In this document: positions 1 through 10,062 of the stretch, piece by piece
Layout: each line of letters begins with the position of its first letter
How positions within the stretch are numbered: position 1 is the stretch's first letter
From: Chlamydiota bacterium
GTDB taxonomy: Bacteria > Chlamydiota > Chlamydiia > Chlamydiales > Rhabdochlamydiaceae
DNA: 64,000 nucleotides
NCBI GenBank assembly: GCA_013288005.1
Contig: JABDCS010000005.1
Coordinates: 27,333-91,332 of the forward strand
Reading direction: 5' to 3'
Notes under the pieces: generated by a model
Told to the model about the DNA's origin: nothing
The model's database searches: none
What the model saw: only the letters and a program-made list of their open reading frames with translations
Position numbers and translations under genes: made by a program

Positions 1-516
1 TTTTCACCTTTCCCTCGCGGTACTGGTTCACTATCGGTCATCGTCGAGTATTTAGCCTTGGAGAGTGGTCTCCCCAGATTCAGACCGGGTTTCACGTGTC
101 CGGCCCTACTTAGGTACCTAGCCTGCTTCCGGTTATTTTCGCTTACGGGACTTTCACCCTATCTTGTTCACCTTTCCAGATGATTCAGCTAATTACCTTC
201 CGCTTTACGCCAGGCCCTTCAACCCCAGAGAACAAGTCTCTGGTTTAGGCTCCTCCCGTTTCGCTCGCCGCTACTCGGGGAATCTCTTTTGATTTCTTCT
301 CCTCTGCCTACTAAGATGTGTCACTTCGGCAGGTCTCGCTTTACAAGCCTATGTATTCAGCTTGCAATGATGGGATTTTACTCCCATCGGGTTTCCCCAT
401 TCGGAATCCTCCGGGTCTACGCTTCTTCCAGCTCGCCGGAGCTTATCGCAGGTTTGCGCGTCCTTCTTCGCCTTACGATGCCAAGGCATCCGTCAGCAGC
501 CCTTAACAGCTTGATC
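1..516 (-). rRNA. rrl: 23S ribosomal RNA, 5' portion (cut by window edge)
   Basis: The minus strand reads as the first roughly 516 nt of a bacterial 23S rRNA. The 5' end is placed at about 516 by similarity to the E. coli start, and the conserved stretch GGATGCCTTGGCATC with GAAGAAGGACG follows closely. The rest of the gene, and presumably 5S, lies beyond the left edge. It is the downstream member of a 16S-23S operon on the minus strand. Short plus-strand reading frames here are rRNA shadows. Confidence 0.95.
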
Positions 517-934
517 ACATATGTAATCTTTACACTGTTACTATGAGCTTCGCCTTACTAAACACTATCTCATCTCTGAGATAGCATCCTTACACCTAAT
601 TTTGTATGAAGTCTATCTCCTCAAGCGCCGTTTTCTTACAGTGAAATTATGTTTACCACTATTTTACTTACTTGCGCTTGCATCAGTTTTACCTGATGCA
701 ACAAAGAATATTGATTGAGAGCCTTGCCACGCTTTCTTTTACTTAAAATGCCCTTGTTAGAGCATCTTTGAGTGAAAGAGGTTGCGAAGCAAGACCCTCT
801 TCTTTTTTTTGAGGATCTCTTTTCCGATTGTCAAGATAAGTTGTTGTTGTATGGACAACAGAAGGGAAGTAATGTACTCGTAAAGCTTGCTCAACCTAAG
901 ATCATCTGTCTAAACAGGTGATCTTTCGTCCTTA
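517..934 (-). other. 16S-23S internal transcribed spacer without tRNA
   Basis: About 420 nt lie between the 16S 3' end and the 23S 5' end. I found no cloverleaf, so this spacer appears to carry no tRNA. An 11-bp stem with one G-U pair (898-908 with 915-925, 6-nt loop) sits directly downstream of the 16S 3' end. Its position suggests part of an rRNA processing structure; that is inference. Confidence 0.8.
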
Positions 935-2490
<1,556 letters not shown>

Positions 2491-2695
2491 AATCTTTGAT
2501 AATTTGAGCTATAACGAAAACACTCAAAGTGCTCTCTAAAAAATTACAGGCGACAAGATGATTTCTCATCTTGTTCGCACAAGCTTTACTTGTACATTAC
2601 TTCTCTTCTATTGTCCAAACAGCTCGCTAAGTCTTTCCTTAGCTCTTCTCTTTCAAACTCTTCGCTCTTTCAGCTTGTCGTTTGAAGGAAGCAAT

Positions 2696-2725
2696 AACAT
2701 ACAAAACCTTACGCATTTTCCGCAA
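2696..2725 (-). promoter_or_regulatory. Candidate rRNA operon promoter
   Basis: On the minus strand a TTGCGG (2725-2720) is followed after 18 nt by TATGTT (2701-2696). This resembles a sigma-70-type promoter about 200 nt upstream of the 16S 5' end, a plausible distance for a leader. The match is imperfect and no transcript start was measured. Confidence 0.3.
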
Positions 2726-2781
2726 ACACTTTTAAGAAATTTTCTTTTTTCCTCTAGAAATGTGAGTCGAATTGCAAAGAT

Positions 2782-2811
2782 TTGACAAATTTTTATTTAA
2801 AAAATTTAAAT
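2782..2811 (+). promoter_or_regulatory. Candidate promoter for the 2880 gene
   Basis: A perfect TTGACA at 2782-2787 is followed 18 nt later by TTAAAT (2806-2811), with further AT-rich -10-like options (TAAATA, TATATA) just downstream. It lies about 70 nt before the start codon of the divergent gene. Confidence 0.4.
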
Positions 2812-2879
2812 ATATATGTTAAGCATAGCTCAACTCTTTGCATATTTTACGCATAGAGTACTTAACCAAGGAGCTTTCC

Positions 2880-4010
2880 ATGTCAACTACAGTACCAGGG
2901 GTAAAAACCCCAGATGATGCGCAATACACTTACGCAAAATTGCAAGCTCAATACGAGGTCCTATCTAAGGCTTTGGATACAGATAATACAGCTGTTGAAC
3001 AACGAGGAAAAGCTGTAGAACAAAGAAGCAACGATCTCTATACAGGATCTGTAAAACCCCTTCCAAGTCACGATGCTTTAGTCAGTGAATATGAAGCTGC
3101 TCATACTTTTTTCCTAAACTTTCAAAAGATAGAAATTAATCACAAGGCGCAAGCTCAAGCGTTTTTAGGTGATCTAGATAAAGGAATACAAAATTTAAGA
3201 GGTCTGCATGAGGCTGACATTGCGCCTCTTGCTTACTTCGAACGAGCTGATTCTGAGCTCTATAAGCAAATGCAAAAGACAAAAGAGATAACTAGCGAAC
3301 ATTTCCGAGAAATGCAGGGCTGGCAAAGTGCTCTTCCTAAACTTAATGCTGATTTGAATGCGAAATTGATTTGCTACGGCACTACACTTACTTGGTTCAA
3401 TTCTATTGTCGCTAACAAAGGCGTTCCGCCTTCGAATTTATCAAGTGCAGCAACATGGTTATACTCCAAAGTATGGGATCCAGCTTCTCTAGTAAGACCG
3501 GTAGTCGCCCCGACTGCAGCAACAAGCAGCAGCTCATCTAGCTCATCCTCAACAGCTGCCCCAGCTGCAGAGTCAGAGAAAAGCAAAGTTTCTACTACAG
3601 TAGCAACAGCTGCCCCAGCAGCAGAGTCAGAAAAAAGCAAAGCCCCTACTACAGTAGCTACAGCTGCAGCATCTGCAACTCCGCCTGCAACTGCTTCAAG
3701 CGAACCAACACCTAATGCTCCAGCTGCTGCTGCACCTGCTGCACCTATTGCAACTGCTACAACTGCTGCTCCAGCAGCGCCTGTTGCAACTGCTGCTCCT
3801 GAAAGCAGTGGCTTGATAAGAGGAGTATTGTCTGCTTTAACTGGAGGAAGAACTCCTAAGCCACCGACAACTCCTCCCCCTGCTCTGGAAGGTCAACAAA
3901 AAACCGACCCAACAGCAGCTATAGTGCTACCCGGACACCCAAAAGGGTCTTCGTTAGCTACTGTGCAAGAAGAAGGCCAGGAATTAGTAGGAGCTTCGGC
4001 CCAAGCTTAA
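2880..4010 (+). CDS. Ala/Ser/Thr/Pro-rich protein with helical N-terminal half; candidate secreted protein
   Basis: I do not recognise a family. The start is the ATG at 2880, seven nt after an AAGGAG (2868-2873), which removes the 14-residue upstream extension of the open frame; product 376 aa. The N-terminal half (about residues 1-190) is charged and looks helical or coiled-coil, with no Sec signal peptide. The C-terminal half is low complexity: an Ser run, two copies of an 18-residue repeat with core AAPAAESEKSK, then Ala/Pro/Thr-rich sequence. Chlamydial type III effectors often lack a Sec signal and carry such disordered tails, so export to the host is a reasonable but unproven inference. 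A strong terminator follows at 4048-4085, so it appears monocistronic. Confidence 0.85.
   Translation: MSTTVPGVKTPDDAQYTYAKLQAQYEVLSKALDTDNTAVEQRGKAVEQRSNDLYTGSVKPLPSHDALVSEYEAAHTFFLNFQKIEINHKAQAQAFLGDLDKGIQNLRGLHEADIAPLAYFERADSELYKQMQKTKEITSEHFREMQGWQSALPKLNADLNAKLICYGTTLTWFNSIVANKGVPPSNLSSAATWLYSKVWDPASLVRPVVAPTAATSSSSSSSSSTAAPAAESEKSKVSTTVATAAPAAESEKSKAPTTVATAAASATPPATASSEPTPNAPAAAAPAAPIATATTAAPAAPVATAAPESSGLIRGVLSALTGGRTPKPPTTPPPALEGQQKTDPTAAIVLPGHPKGSSLATVQEEGQELVGASAQA
3552..3659 (+). repeat. Two 54-bp in-frame tandem repeats
   Basis: Units 3552-3605 and 3606-3659 are near identical and encode 18-residue repeats beginning TAAPAAESEKSK and ending TTVA. They lie in the low-complexity C-terminal half of the 2880 gene and differ mainly by KVS versus KAP in the middle. 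Confidence 0.9.
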
Positions 4011-4047
4011 TATTGGGAAAAACCAAAACTGAATAATCCGCTATTAA

Positions 4048-4085
4048 CCTGTCCTAGATCATGTGTTTAGGACAGGTTTTTTTTT
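4048..4085 (+). terminator. Rho-independent terminator
   Basis: A perfect 9-bp stem (CCTGTCCTA at 4048-4056 with TAGGACAGG at 4068-4076, 11-nt loop) is followed by a run of T. It lies 38 nt after the stop of the 2880 gene. Confidence 0.9.
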
Positions 4086-4117
4086 AACTTTAAACCACTC
4101 TTCCTCATGAGAACTTG

Positions 4118-4720
4118 TCACTCATTCGCTTGATCGCTAAAACCATACTGCATGTAGCGATGAAATTGTTCGATAGCCATGTTACATTCCAGAACATTCA
4201 CACGTCTTTGAAATAACCGATCTGACAAAGTACGCGAAGAATGATCGATGATAATATTTCGCACCTGCCTTTCCGAAAGACCTCGTGCATTTGCAATACG
4301 AGTAGCCTGAAGAAGAGCATTTTTTAAGCTAATCTCAGGATCAAGTCCACTCCCTGATGTCGTCACAGCATCGATGGGTATAAGTATTTCCGCAGGTACT
4401 TTATTGACATGTCTATAGTCTACGGCCCGCTGTGCTAACTCCTCTTTAAAAGTCAGGGAAGCAGGAGAGAGGGTACTTCCTGCAGAAGCAGCGGCATTAT
4501 AAAAAGCAGCGGAAGGTCTTGAAGTAAGGTAGGACTCTTCCGTAAATGATTGGGCGATCCACTCCGATCCTCTTTTTTGATTATCAAAAATGAGAAAACT
4601 TCCTTGTGATGTATAAGGGAAAAAGAAATTCCCGATCACCATCATGAAAAAAGGATATAGCCCTCCTAATAAAACTGTTCCTCCTAAAGCAATACCGAAG
4701 GATCGCCATAAAACTGTCAT
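4118..4720 (-). CDS. kdpC: Potassium-transporting ATPase subunit C (KdpC)
   Basis: KdpC is the small single-span subunit of the Kdp high-affinity K+ pump. One N-terminal membrane helix (about residues 8-32) is followed by a periplasmic domain with the family motif TTSGSGLDPEIS near residues 118-129 and the ARGLSERQV segment. Length 200 aa is normal. The ATG at 4720 is preferred over the TTG at 4726: it follows GAGGGG at a good distance and lies 2 nt after the kdpB-like stop, so translation is probably coupled. It is the last gene of kdpABC. Unlike its KdpB neighbour it looks intact. Confidence 0.93.
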   Translation of the reverse strand: MTVLWRSFGIALGGTVLLGGLYPFFMMVIGNFFFPYTSQGSFLIFDNQKRGSEWIAQSFTEESYLTSRPSAAFYNAAASAGSTLSPASLTFKEELAQRAVDYRHVNKVPAEILIPIDAVTTSGSGLDPEISLKNALLQATRIANARGLSERQVRNIIIDHSSRTLSDRLFQRRVNVLECNMAIEQFHRYMQYGFSDQANE

Positions 4721-4722
4721 GG

Positions 4723-5889
4723 TCAAAATCCCCTCAAAAGCATGGAAATCGTTTTAATTCCAATTACCGTAATCATCAGGCCGCTGGTCAACCATAAAAA
4801 AGCATTAGCAGCCATACTTGTAAAAACACGCCTAGCCTCTAGACGACCTATAAGAGGCACAAGAAAAAAGGTTAACAAAAGATTGTATAGAATTGCTGAG
4901 GACAAGGCGATTAAGGGAGTAGACAAGTGGAGAACATCTAATTTTTTCATCGCGGGGTAAAAAGGAATCAAGAGCGACGGAAAAAGGAGAATCGATCGTG
5001 CAGCAACACTTGTTAAAAGAAAAATACTTAGAGCGCCTTCTTGACGTAATTCTTTTCGACCCTCACCTATACGTTGCGCAATGGACTTAAGCTCTTTATC
5101 TCCTTTAACAACGAATCCCTTGTTCTCATGATTTTCTATAAGATCTTCCTTGCTTTCTCTAGAAATTTCTGCGACATACTCATCGCAACCGACTTGCTTA
5201 GCAATGGATGACAGGGCCAGTTTGCTATCGCAGCCGATCACTACCGTTTTGACCTCGATATTGCGGAGATGATTGCACAGAGAAATTGCTGCTGCATCTA
5301 CGTATTGACGAATAGCTATTACGCCAATGATTCTCTCGTCTTTAGCAATAAGAATTGGCGTACTTCCCTGCCTCGCAATCATTGTGTCGGCACTTTCAAG
5401 ATCATGGGGCATCGTGTCAGCCACTAACCTTTCCATATAGCTTCGCGATCCTTTTTGATAAAGATGCCCTGCTATTCTTACACCTTCCCTCACTGATTGC
5501 GCAGTTAAAGACTCTTTTTTTATGCGCTCAACTAGGGATGGGAAGGCTTTCTCAACATACTGCAAGATGACTCGACTTTCTTGATCATGATGTAGAGAGG
5601 CAGCTAAATAGGCCGCCTTGGCCAGCTCCTCACGCGAAACCGGAACAGCGGGTATAATCTCCTGAACTTCGCTTTTTGCTATAATGGAGGCTTTATCAAT
5701 AATGAGCCTATCGGTATTGGCCACCTCTATACTGGACTCCGCTGAAGAAAAACGAATGAGAGGTAGAGGAAGCAGAGCAAAAAAGAGGGCCATAAGCCAA
5801 AAAAAAGGAAGAGAAGAGTAAAAACTCAGTGATAAGATAACCCCACCCAAAAGAAATGCAATTCCTCTGGCACTCGGAATAAATCTCAT
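4723..5889 (-). CDS. kdpB: Degenerate, probably catalytically dead KdpB-like protein
   Basis: KdpB is normally a P-type ATPase of about 680 aa; this open frame encodes only 388. Alignment by eye to E. coli KdpB shows that TM1-2 and the actuator domain (TGES) are missing. The phosphorylation motif DKTGT reads DKASI (residues 65-69), TGDN reads GCDS, and the GDGxNDAPAL hinge is deleted to GDKELK. The Asp and Lys of the TM5 motif NDVAK are lost (TSVAA). Still readable are the nucleotide-domain KGS, a well conserved stretch ARQGSTPILIAKD, and TM5-7 ending IGIKTI. The ATG at 5889 overlaps the kdpA stop by 1 nt (TGATG) after a good AAAGG; the ATG of kdpC follows closely. The frame has no stop or frameshift, so it is either a slowly decaying gene or a retained pseudo-ATPase. 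I could not see a second KdpB, KdpD or KdpE in the window. Confidence 0.9.
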   Translation of the reverse strand: MRFIPSARGIAFLLGGVILSLSFYSSLPFFWLMALFFALLPLPLIRFSSAESSIEVANTDRLIIDKASIIAKSEVQEIIPAVPVSREELAKAAYLAASLHHDQESRVILQYVEKAFPSLVERIKKESLTAQSVREGVRIAGHLYQKGSRSYMERLVADTMPHDLESADTMIARQGSTPILIAKDERIIGVIAIRQYVDAAAISLCNHLRNIEVKTVVIGCDSKLALSSIAKQVGCDEYVAEISRESKEDLIENHENKGFVVKGDKELKSIAQRIGEGRKELRQEGALSIFLLTSVAARSILLFPSLLIPFYPAMKKLDVLHLSTPLIALSSAILYNLLLTFFLVPLIGRLEARRVFTSMAANAFLWLTSGLMITVIGIKTISMLLRGF

Positions 5890-7523
5890 CAGGCCTTTCC
5901 CCAATATTGAATCATATCAAGAAGAGGACCAAGTAATAGCGACGGTAAAAATACAATAATTCCCAAAACCAGCACAGCACTTATCAGTAAAAGGCTAAGC
6001 GCTACACCCTTCAAAGGGAAAAGTTCTGCCCCAGATATTTTTTTCTTTTTTCCGAGCGCACCTGCCAAAGCGAGTACTGGGACTAAAGTCCCAAAACGAC
6101 CGAGTAACATCGCGCAAGCCAAAGTGTAATTATACCAAGAAGAATTCAGAGGAAGCGAAGTTGCTGAGCTCCCATTATTTCCTGCCGCCGAACTATAAGC
6201 ATAAATGACTTCACTTAAACCAGTAGACCTTCCTGTAGCAGCTACAAAACCTAAAATCGCTAGATAAAAAAAACAAAAAGGAAGAAAAGCTAAAAAAATT
6301 TCGTGGAACTCGAGTGACTTACCAACATAACGAGGAGTCCTGCCTCTCAAGAAGCCAGCGCAAGAACAAATGAGCAATGCAAATAAAGCCATGTTGCAAA
6401 CGCCCATTCCAACACCCCCGAAAAGAGTCTTACCAAATTCAATGTTGAGAAGAGAAAAAAGTTTTCCCGCAGGAGTGAACGAGCTTACGATTGCATTAAC
6501 AGCACCACAAGAGGTGAAACTGGAAGCGATAAGGTAAAAGCAAGAACCGAAAACGCCAAAGCGCATCTCCTTTCCTTCTAGATTCCCCATCGATGTATCG
6601 ATGCCTTGAAGAAAGGGTAGCCCCTGTTTTTCTACGCTTGTGCACAAGATCACTTGAAAAACTAAAAGGGCTACGATAACGAAAAAAAAGGTCCAAATAG
6701 TCTTCATGCATCGTATGCGCTTTCCAAAGTAATAGAGCTGACCCAAAACGATTAGGAAAAAGCCCATCATCTGAAAAAAATTTGTTCCCATAGTGGGATT
6801 TTCATAAGGATGAGCGGAATTGACATGCGTAAATCCACCGCCATTGGTGCCTAAGACTTTGATAGCTTCTTGAGAAGCTAAAGGCCCTTGTACAATTTTC
6901 TGAAGAGCACCTTGCAATGTTTGAATGTCCAGGTAGGGAGAAAAATTCTGCGGCGTCCCCTGTTGCATGAAGAAAATGCTGACGATTACAGCTAGGGGCA
7001 ATAAGAGATAAACAATAATACGAGTAAGATCGATCCAAAAATTCCCTAAGGTCTGTGTATTTTCTCGAAAAAGACCACGGCATAAGGCCGCAGCTGCACA
7101 AAGTCCGACAGCGGGAGAAAAAAAATTTTGCACTCCCAATGCCATAATTTGAGAAAAATAAGAAAGAGTGCTCTCGCCGCCATAAGCTTGCCAATCCGTA
7201 TTTGTGAGAAAGCTAATAGCAATATTAAAAGCTAATGGAAAAGGAATGTCGGGTAAGCGTTCAGGGTTTAGAGGTAAATGCGATTGGAAAAGAAGAAGAA
7301 AAAGCGTGCCAACGCCACTGATGATACTAAAAACAAGAATAGCCCCTAAGTATTGCTTCCAGGTCTGTTCTTGGTTATTTCTAATCCTTAGAACCCTGTA
7401 AAACACAGGGCTAGGCCGAGTAGGTTCTAGAATAAAGTCGATATATTCGCCCATCACTTTGAAGAGCAAGAATAAAATCGCTACAAAGAAGATGAGCTGT
7501 GCCCCTTCGAACATCGTGAGCAT
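5889..7523 (-). CDS. kdpA: Potassium-transporting ATPase subunit A (KdpA)
   Basis: KdpA is the K+-selective membrane subunit, related to SKT channels. All four pore-loop regions look conserved: NTDWQAYGGE, GTNGGGFTHVNSAHPYENPT, SCGAVNA and SAAGNNGS. About ten hydrophobic segments and 544 aa match the family. First gene of kdpABC on the minus strand. The start is uncertain: GTG 7526, ATG 7523 and ATG 7514 are all possible and none has a clear Shine-Dalgarno; the conserved protein begins near the last. The intact filter contrasts with the ruined ATPase subunit encoded immediately downstream. Confidence 0.92.
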   Translation of the reverse strand: MLTMFEGAQLIFFVAILFLLFKVMGEYIDFILEPTRPSPVFYRVLRIRNNQEQTWKQYLGAILVFSIISGVGTLFLLLFQSHLPLNPERLPDIPFPLAFNIAISFLTNTDWQAYGGESTLSYFSQIMALGVQNFFSPAVGLCAAAALCRGLFRENTQTLGNFWIDLTRIIVYLLLPLAVIVSIFFMQQGTPQNFSPYLDIQTLQGALQKIVQGPLASQEAIKVLGTNGGGFTHVNSAHPYENPTMGTNFFQMMGFFLIVLGQLYYFGKRIRCMKTIWTFFFVIVALLVFQVILCTSVEKQGLPFLQGIDTSMGNLEGKEMRFGVFGSCFYLIASSFTSCGAVNAIVSSFTPAGKLFSLLNIEFGKTLFGGVGMGVCNMALFALLICSCAGFLRGRTPRYVGKSLEFHEIFLAFLPFCFFYLAILGFVAATGRSTGLSEVIYAYSSAAGNNGSSATSLPLNSSWYNYTLACAMLLGRFGTLVPVLALAGALGKKKKISGAELFPLKGVALSLLLISAVLVLGIIVFLPSLLLGPLLDMIQYWGKA

Positions 7524-7646
7524 CACAACCCGAAGTCAAATTTTTTTTACTATTTATCCTCACGGTGCCACCTCCATGTATTGCCGTCAAGCGGTTCGAT
7601 GAGCACACATTAAGGGGATTGAACGCGGATTAAGAAGTAATCAGGT

Positions 7647-8147
7647 TTAAAGTGGAAGGGCAAGAAAAAGAACGAAAGATTCTTCACCGGGATTTTTAAA
7701 ACCTAAGCTCGCATTGGAAATATGGTAGAATTGCACTCCAAAGCGAGCATGCGTTTTGAATACTGCTGCAAGTTCTATAGAAGAACGAAATTCGAGAGGA
7801 AACCCTAATTCTTTGCCATTTCCTCGCCAATAAAAGCCAGGCGCAAAACTAGGTGTTAACACAAGACGCTTACTTAAAAAAAGATCAAGACCTGCTCCCC
7901 CATAAACATAGCCAGACCCCTTTTGTGTCAGCATAAGGCCAACAATAGGGCGCAAGGTGTAAATAACGGGCTTCCATTTATATTCAATACTACCCTGAGG
8001 CTGGCGATGCCTCTGCCGCCTAGTATTGAAGATTCCAATCCCATACTGGAGTAATGCTGGGGCATTACAGGGTTCATAGGCTACGAGTGACGACCAACAA
8101 AGACAACTCGCGATTATCCACGAAGGGCTAATCCAGCGAAATCGCAT
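7647..8147 (-). CDS. PagL-like lipid A 3-O-deacylase / acyloxyacyl hydrolase
   Basis: PagL enzymes are outer-membrane beta-barrels that remove the 3-O acyl chain from lipid A. The 166-aa product has a short hydrophobic leader (residues 8-23) and ends in an aromatic beta-strand pattern. The family signature is near the C-terminus: FYHISNASLGFKNPG contains the H-x-S-N catalytic pair, and a Glu follows in GEESF. Overall length and late position of the motif fit PagL. It stands alone between kdpABC and the nucleotide transporter. The Shine-Dalgarno is weak. Assignment rests on the motif and topology. Confidence 0.7.
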   Translation of the reverse strand: MRFRWISPSWIIASCLCWSSLVAYEPCNAPALLQYGIGIFNTRRQRHRQPQGSIEYKWKPVIYTLRPIVGLMLTQKGSGYVYGGAGLDLFLSKRLVLTPSFAPGFYWRGNGKELGFPLEFRSSIELAAVFKTHARFGVQFYHISNASLGFKNPGEESFVLFLALPL

Positions 8148-8279
8148 AGAATATCTCGATAAGATAAAAATACTTTTTTAAAGCAAATGCAGGTCGACTG
8201 CAAATAGATTTTTGTCAGCCGACAATTTTCTTATCGAGTTTCTGTTACTTATGCAGAATTTTTCCTTTAAGAAGGTGTT

Positions 8280-9842
8280 CTAAGGCGTTTGCGGTATAGG
8301 TTCTGAAGAAGGAGAATGTTCTTCTTGGGGAGCATTCATTTCTCGGAAGCGTTTGCCGACAAAATTGACCGAATAGATCCATCCTGTTAAGGCAATCGCG
8401 AGGATAATCGCAATATAAGGCGTAGAAAGAGCTACACTTCCCATCGTGATAATGAGTCCTTGATAAGTAAGAGAAGCTCCTGATTTTCCAATACCCGAGC
8501 CTAATCCATCAATTGCCGCTTTTCCTTTTAAACGCGCATCTGGATCGAGAGGAATAAAGGCCAATTCCTTAGTAGCATCGAATACAGAATACTTACTCGC
8601 CTTACTCAAGCAGTTTTGCAAGGAACCAAAATAGACAGTCAAAGCCAAAGGCGTCACGCCGAACATACCTGTTGCTACAGCTCCCAGAGCCCCCTCACCA
8701 CCAAAATGGAAAGAGAAAAAGCCCACTGCCATCAGCAACATAACCACCGGCGTTAACATAGCGGGAAATGTCCATCCCCAACGGTGCACCATGAAAGAGA
8801 ATAATAAGCCACAGGATGTAGCAAAAATACCGATTCCTATCGAGATCTGGTTCATGTGAGCTAACATTTCATTTGGATCAACAAAGAAACGCTTGAGCTG
8901 CTCTTTCCACAAGACATCCGTTAGGTTAATCGAAATGTTATAACCTAAAACAATGAGGGCTAAACAGAGAAGATATTTTGAACGTGAAAGGTAACGGATG
9001 CTCTCACGCATAGAAAGGCGTATTTTAGCATTTCCTAAAGATTCTTTCTGTGGAGCAGAGGGGGAAGTTCCTTCAACCTTCTGAGCAGGAAGAACTTTTT
9101 TGGTTAGCAAGTAAAACACCCCCATAGCCGATGTACCCATTACAGCGACAAGACAGGTTAATTGTTTCAAGGTCTGTGTCCATGCTTCATGTTCGCTTAT
9201 TTGTAAGGAAGAGAGAGGGTGACTGAAGAGAAGCGCTAACCCTCCTCCAACAATAGGAGATAGATTGGACCACGTATTGAGTAACCCGTAAGTTCGTTTA
9301 GCCTGACTTACACCATTGACTTCGTTGGCAAAACCCCAAAAAAGAAGAGAGAGAATAACAATGGACCACAGTTCAGTAATTACGTAAAAAGTCGTAAACG
9401 ACCAGTTCCGTATCAGGGCAATCATTCCTTTAAAACCGGCCGGTAATACTTGGGTGAGCCAATCTCCTAGCCGGGTAAGATGAAGTTGATCACTATGAGG
9501 ATGGATGACGAAAGCAAAAAGGAGAAAGTAACTGAGGAAACCACCCAGCATGATATAAAAAACTCTTTCCCGCCCGAACCACCGCGTAAGTCTTGTATAA
9601 CACCACGTCGCCATCAATGCGCCGGGCAGCATCCCCCAAACCTTAATAAAAGGAATCACTTCAGCCCCTGACGCCTTAGCCGTCAAGATGACCGTATCTT
9701 TAAGATTACGAAGCACACTATAAGAGGTGCAAAGAAGAAAAAGAAGAAGTAGCATACAAGTTACTTTTGCAACTTCCGAACGATGGACCGGCCAAAAGAT
9801 AGACCGCAGAATACTAAAAGATTTTTGCTGATTTTCTGCCAT
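8280..9842 (-). CDS. Nucleotide transporter of the Tlc/Npt (ATP/ADP translocase) family
   Basis: These carriers, found in Chlamydiae, Rickettsiales and plastids, import host ATP in exchange for ADP or take up other nucleotides or NAD. The 520-aa product has about 12 hydrophobic segments and the family N-terminus (LRSIFWPVHRSE, then SVLRNLKDTVILTAKASGAE). The conserved FDATKELAFIPLD near residue 415 is characteristic. The ATG at 9842 is chosen because homologues begin shortly before LRS; an ATG at 9869 is also in frame. Substrate (ATP/ADP, other NTPs or NAD) cannot be fixed from sequence alone. It strongly supports an obligate intracellular lifestyle. Confidence 0.93.
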   Translation of the reverse strand: MAENQQKSFSILRSIFWPVHRSEVAKVTCMLLLLFLLCTSYSVLRNLKDTVILTAKASGAEVIPFIKVWGMLPGALMATWCYTRLTRWFGRERVFYIMLGGFLSYFLLFAFVIHPHSDQLHLTRLGDWLTQVLPAGFKGMIALIRNWSFTTFYVITELWSIVILSLLFWGFANEVNGVSQAKRTYGLLNTWSNLSPIVGGGLALLFSHPLSSLQISEHEAWTQTLKQLTCLVAVMGTSAMGVFYLLTKKVLPAQKVEGTSPSAPQKESLGNAKIRLSMRESIRYLSRSKYLLCLALIVLGYNISINLTDVLWKEQLKRFFVDPNEMLAHMNQISIGIGIFATSCGLLFSFMVHRWGWTFPAMLTPVVMLLMAVGFFSFHFGGEGALGAVATGMFGVTPLALTVYFGSLQNCLSKASKYSVFDATKELAFIPLDPDARLKGKAAIDGLGSGIGKSGASLTYQGLIITMGSVALSTPYIAIILAIALTGWIYSVNFVGKRFREMNAPQEEHSPSSEPIPQTP

Positions 9843-9975
9843 AATATCCCATATACACAACCCCCCCATTCTAAAAACTATCTTCTTTTTTCACAAGAAA
9901 GCAGGGAAAAAGAATTATGTTGATACTAAGAGAATGTTCTAAAGATAATTTTTTATATGCCTCCTTCTTATTAAT

Positions 9976-10011
9976 AAACAAAAAAACCCAGAGAGCCATG
10001 GCTCTCTGGGT
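9976..10011 (-). terminator. Terminator of the 10063-12855 gene
   Basis: A perfect 26-nt palindrome (9986-10011, arms built on ACCCAGAGAGCC) is followed on the minus strand by a T-run. It lies about 50 nt past the stop of the 930-aa gene. Confidence 0.9.
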
Positions 10012-10062
10012 AAATAATCATTCTTATTCTTAGAGGGTGAATATGACACACCCTCTTAAAAA

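Larger units (their letters stand above)
2491..2879. other. rRNA leader and divergent promoter region
   Basis: This gene-free stretch separates the 16S 5' end from the divergent 2880 gene. It would hold the rRNA leader on the minus strand and promoters for both directions. The frame at 2558-2785 has no recognisable protein character and lies in the leader, so I do not call it a gene. Confidence 0.6.

Noticed and set aside
2558..2785. 75-aa frame upstream of the 16S gene
   Set aside because: Lies in the rRNA leader, low-complexity Ser/Leu/Phe composition, no ribosome site.
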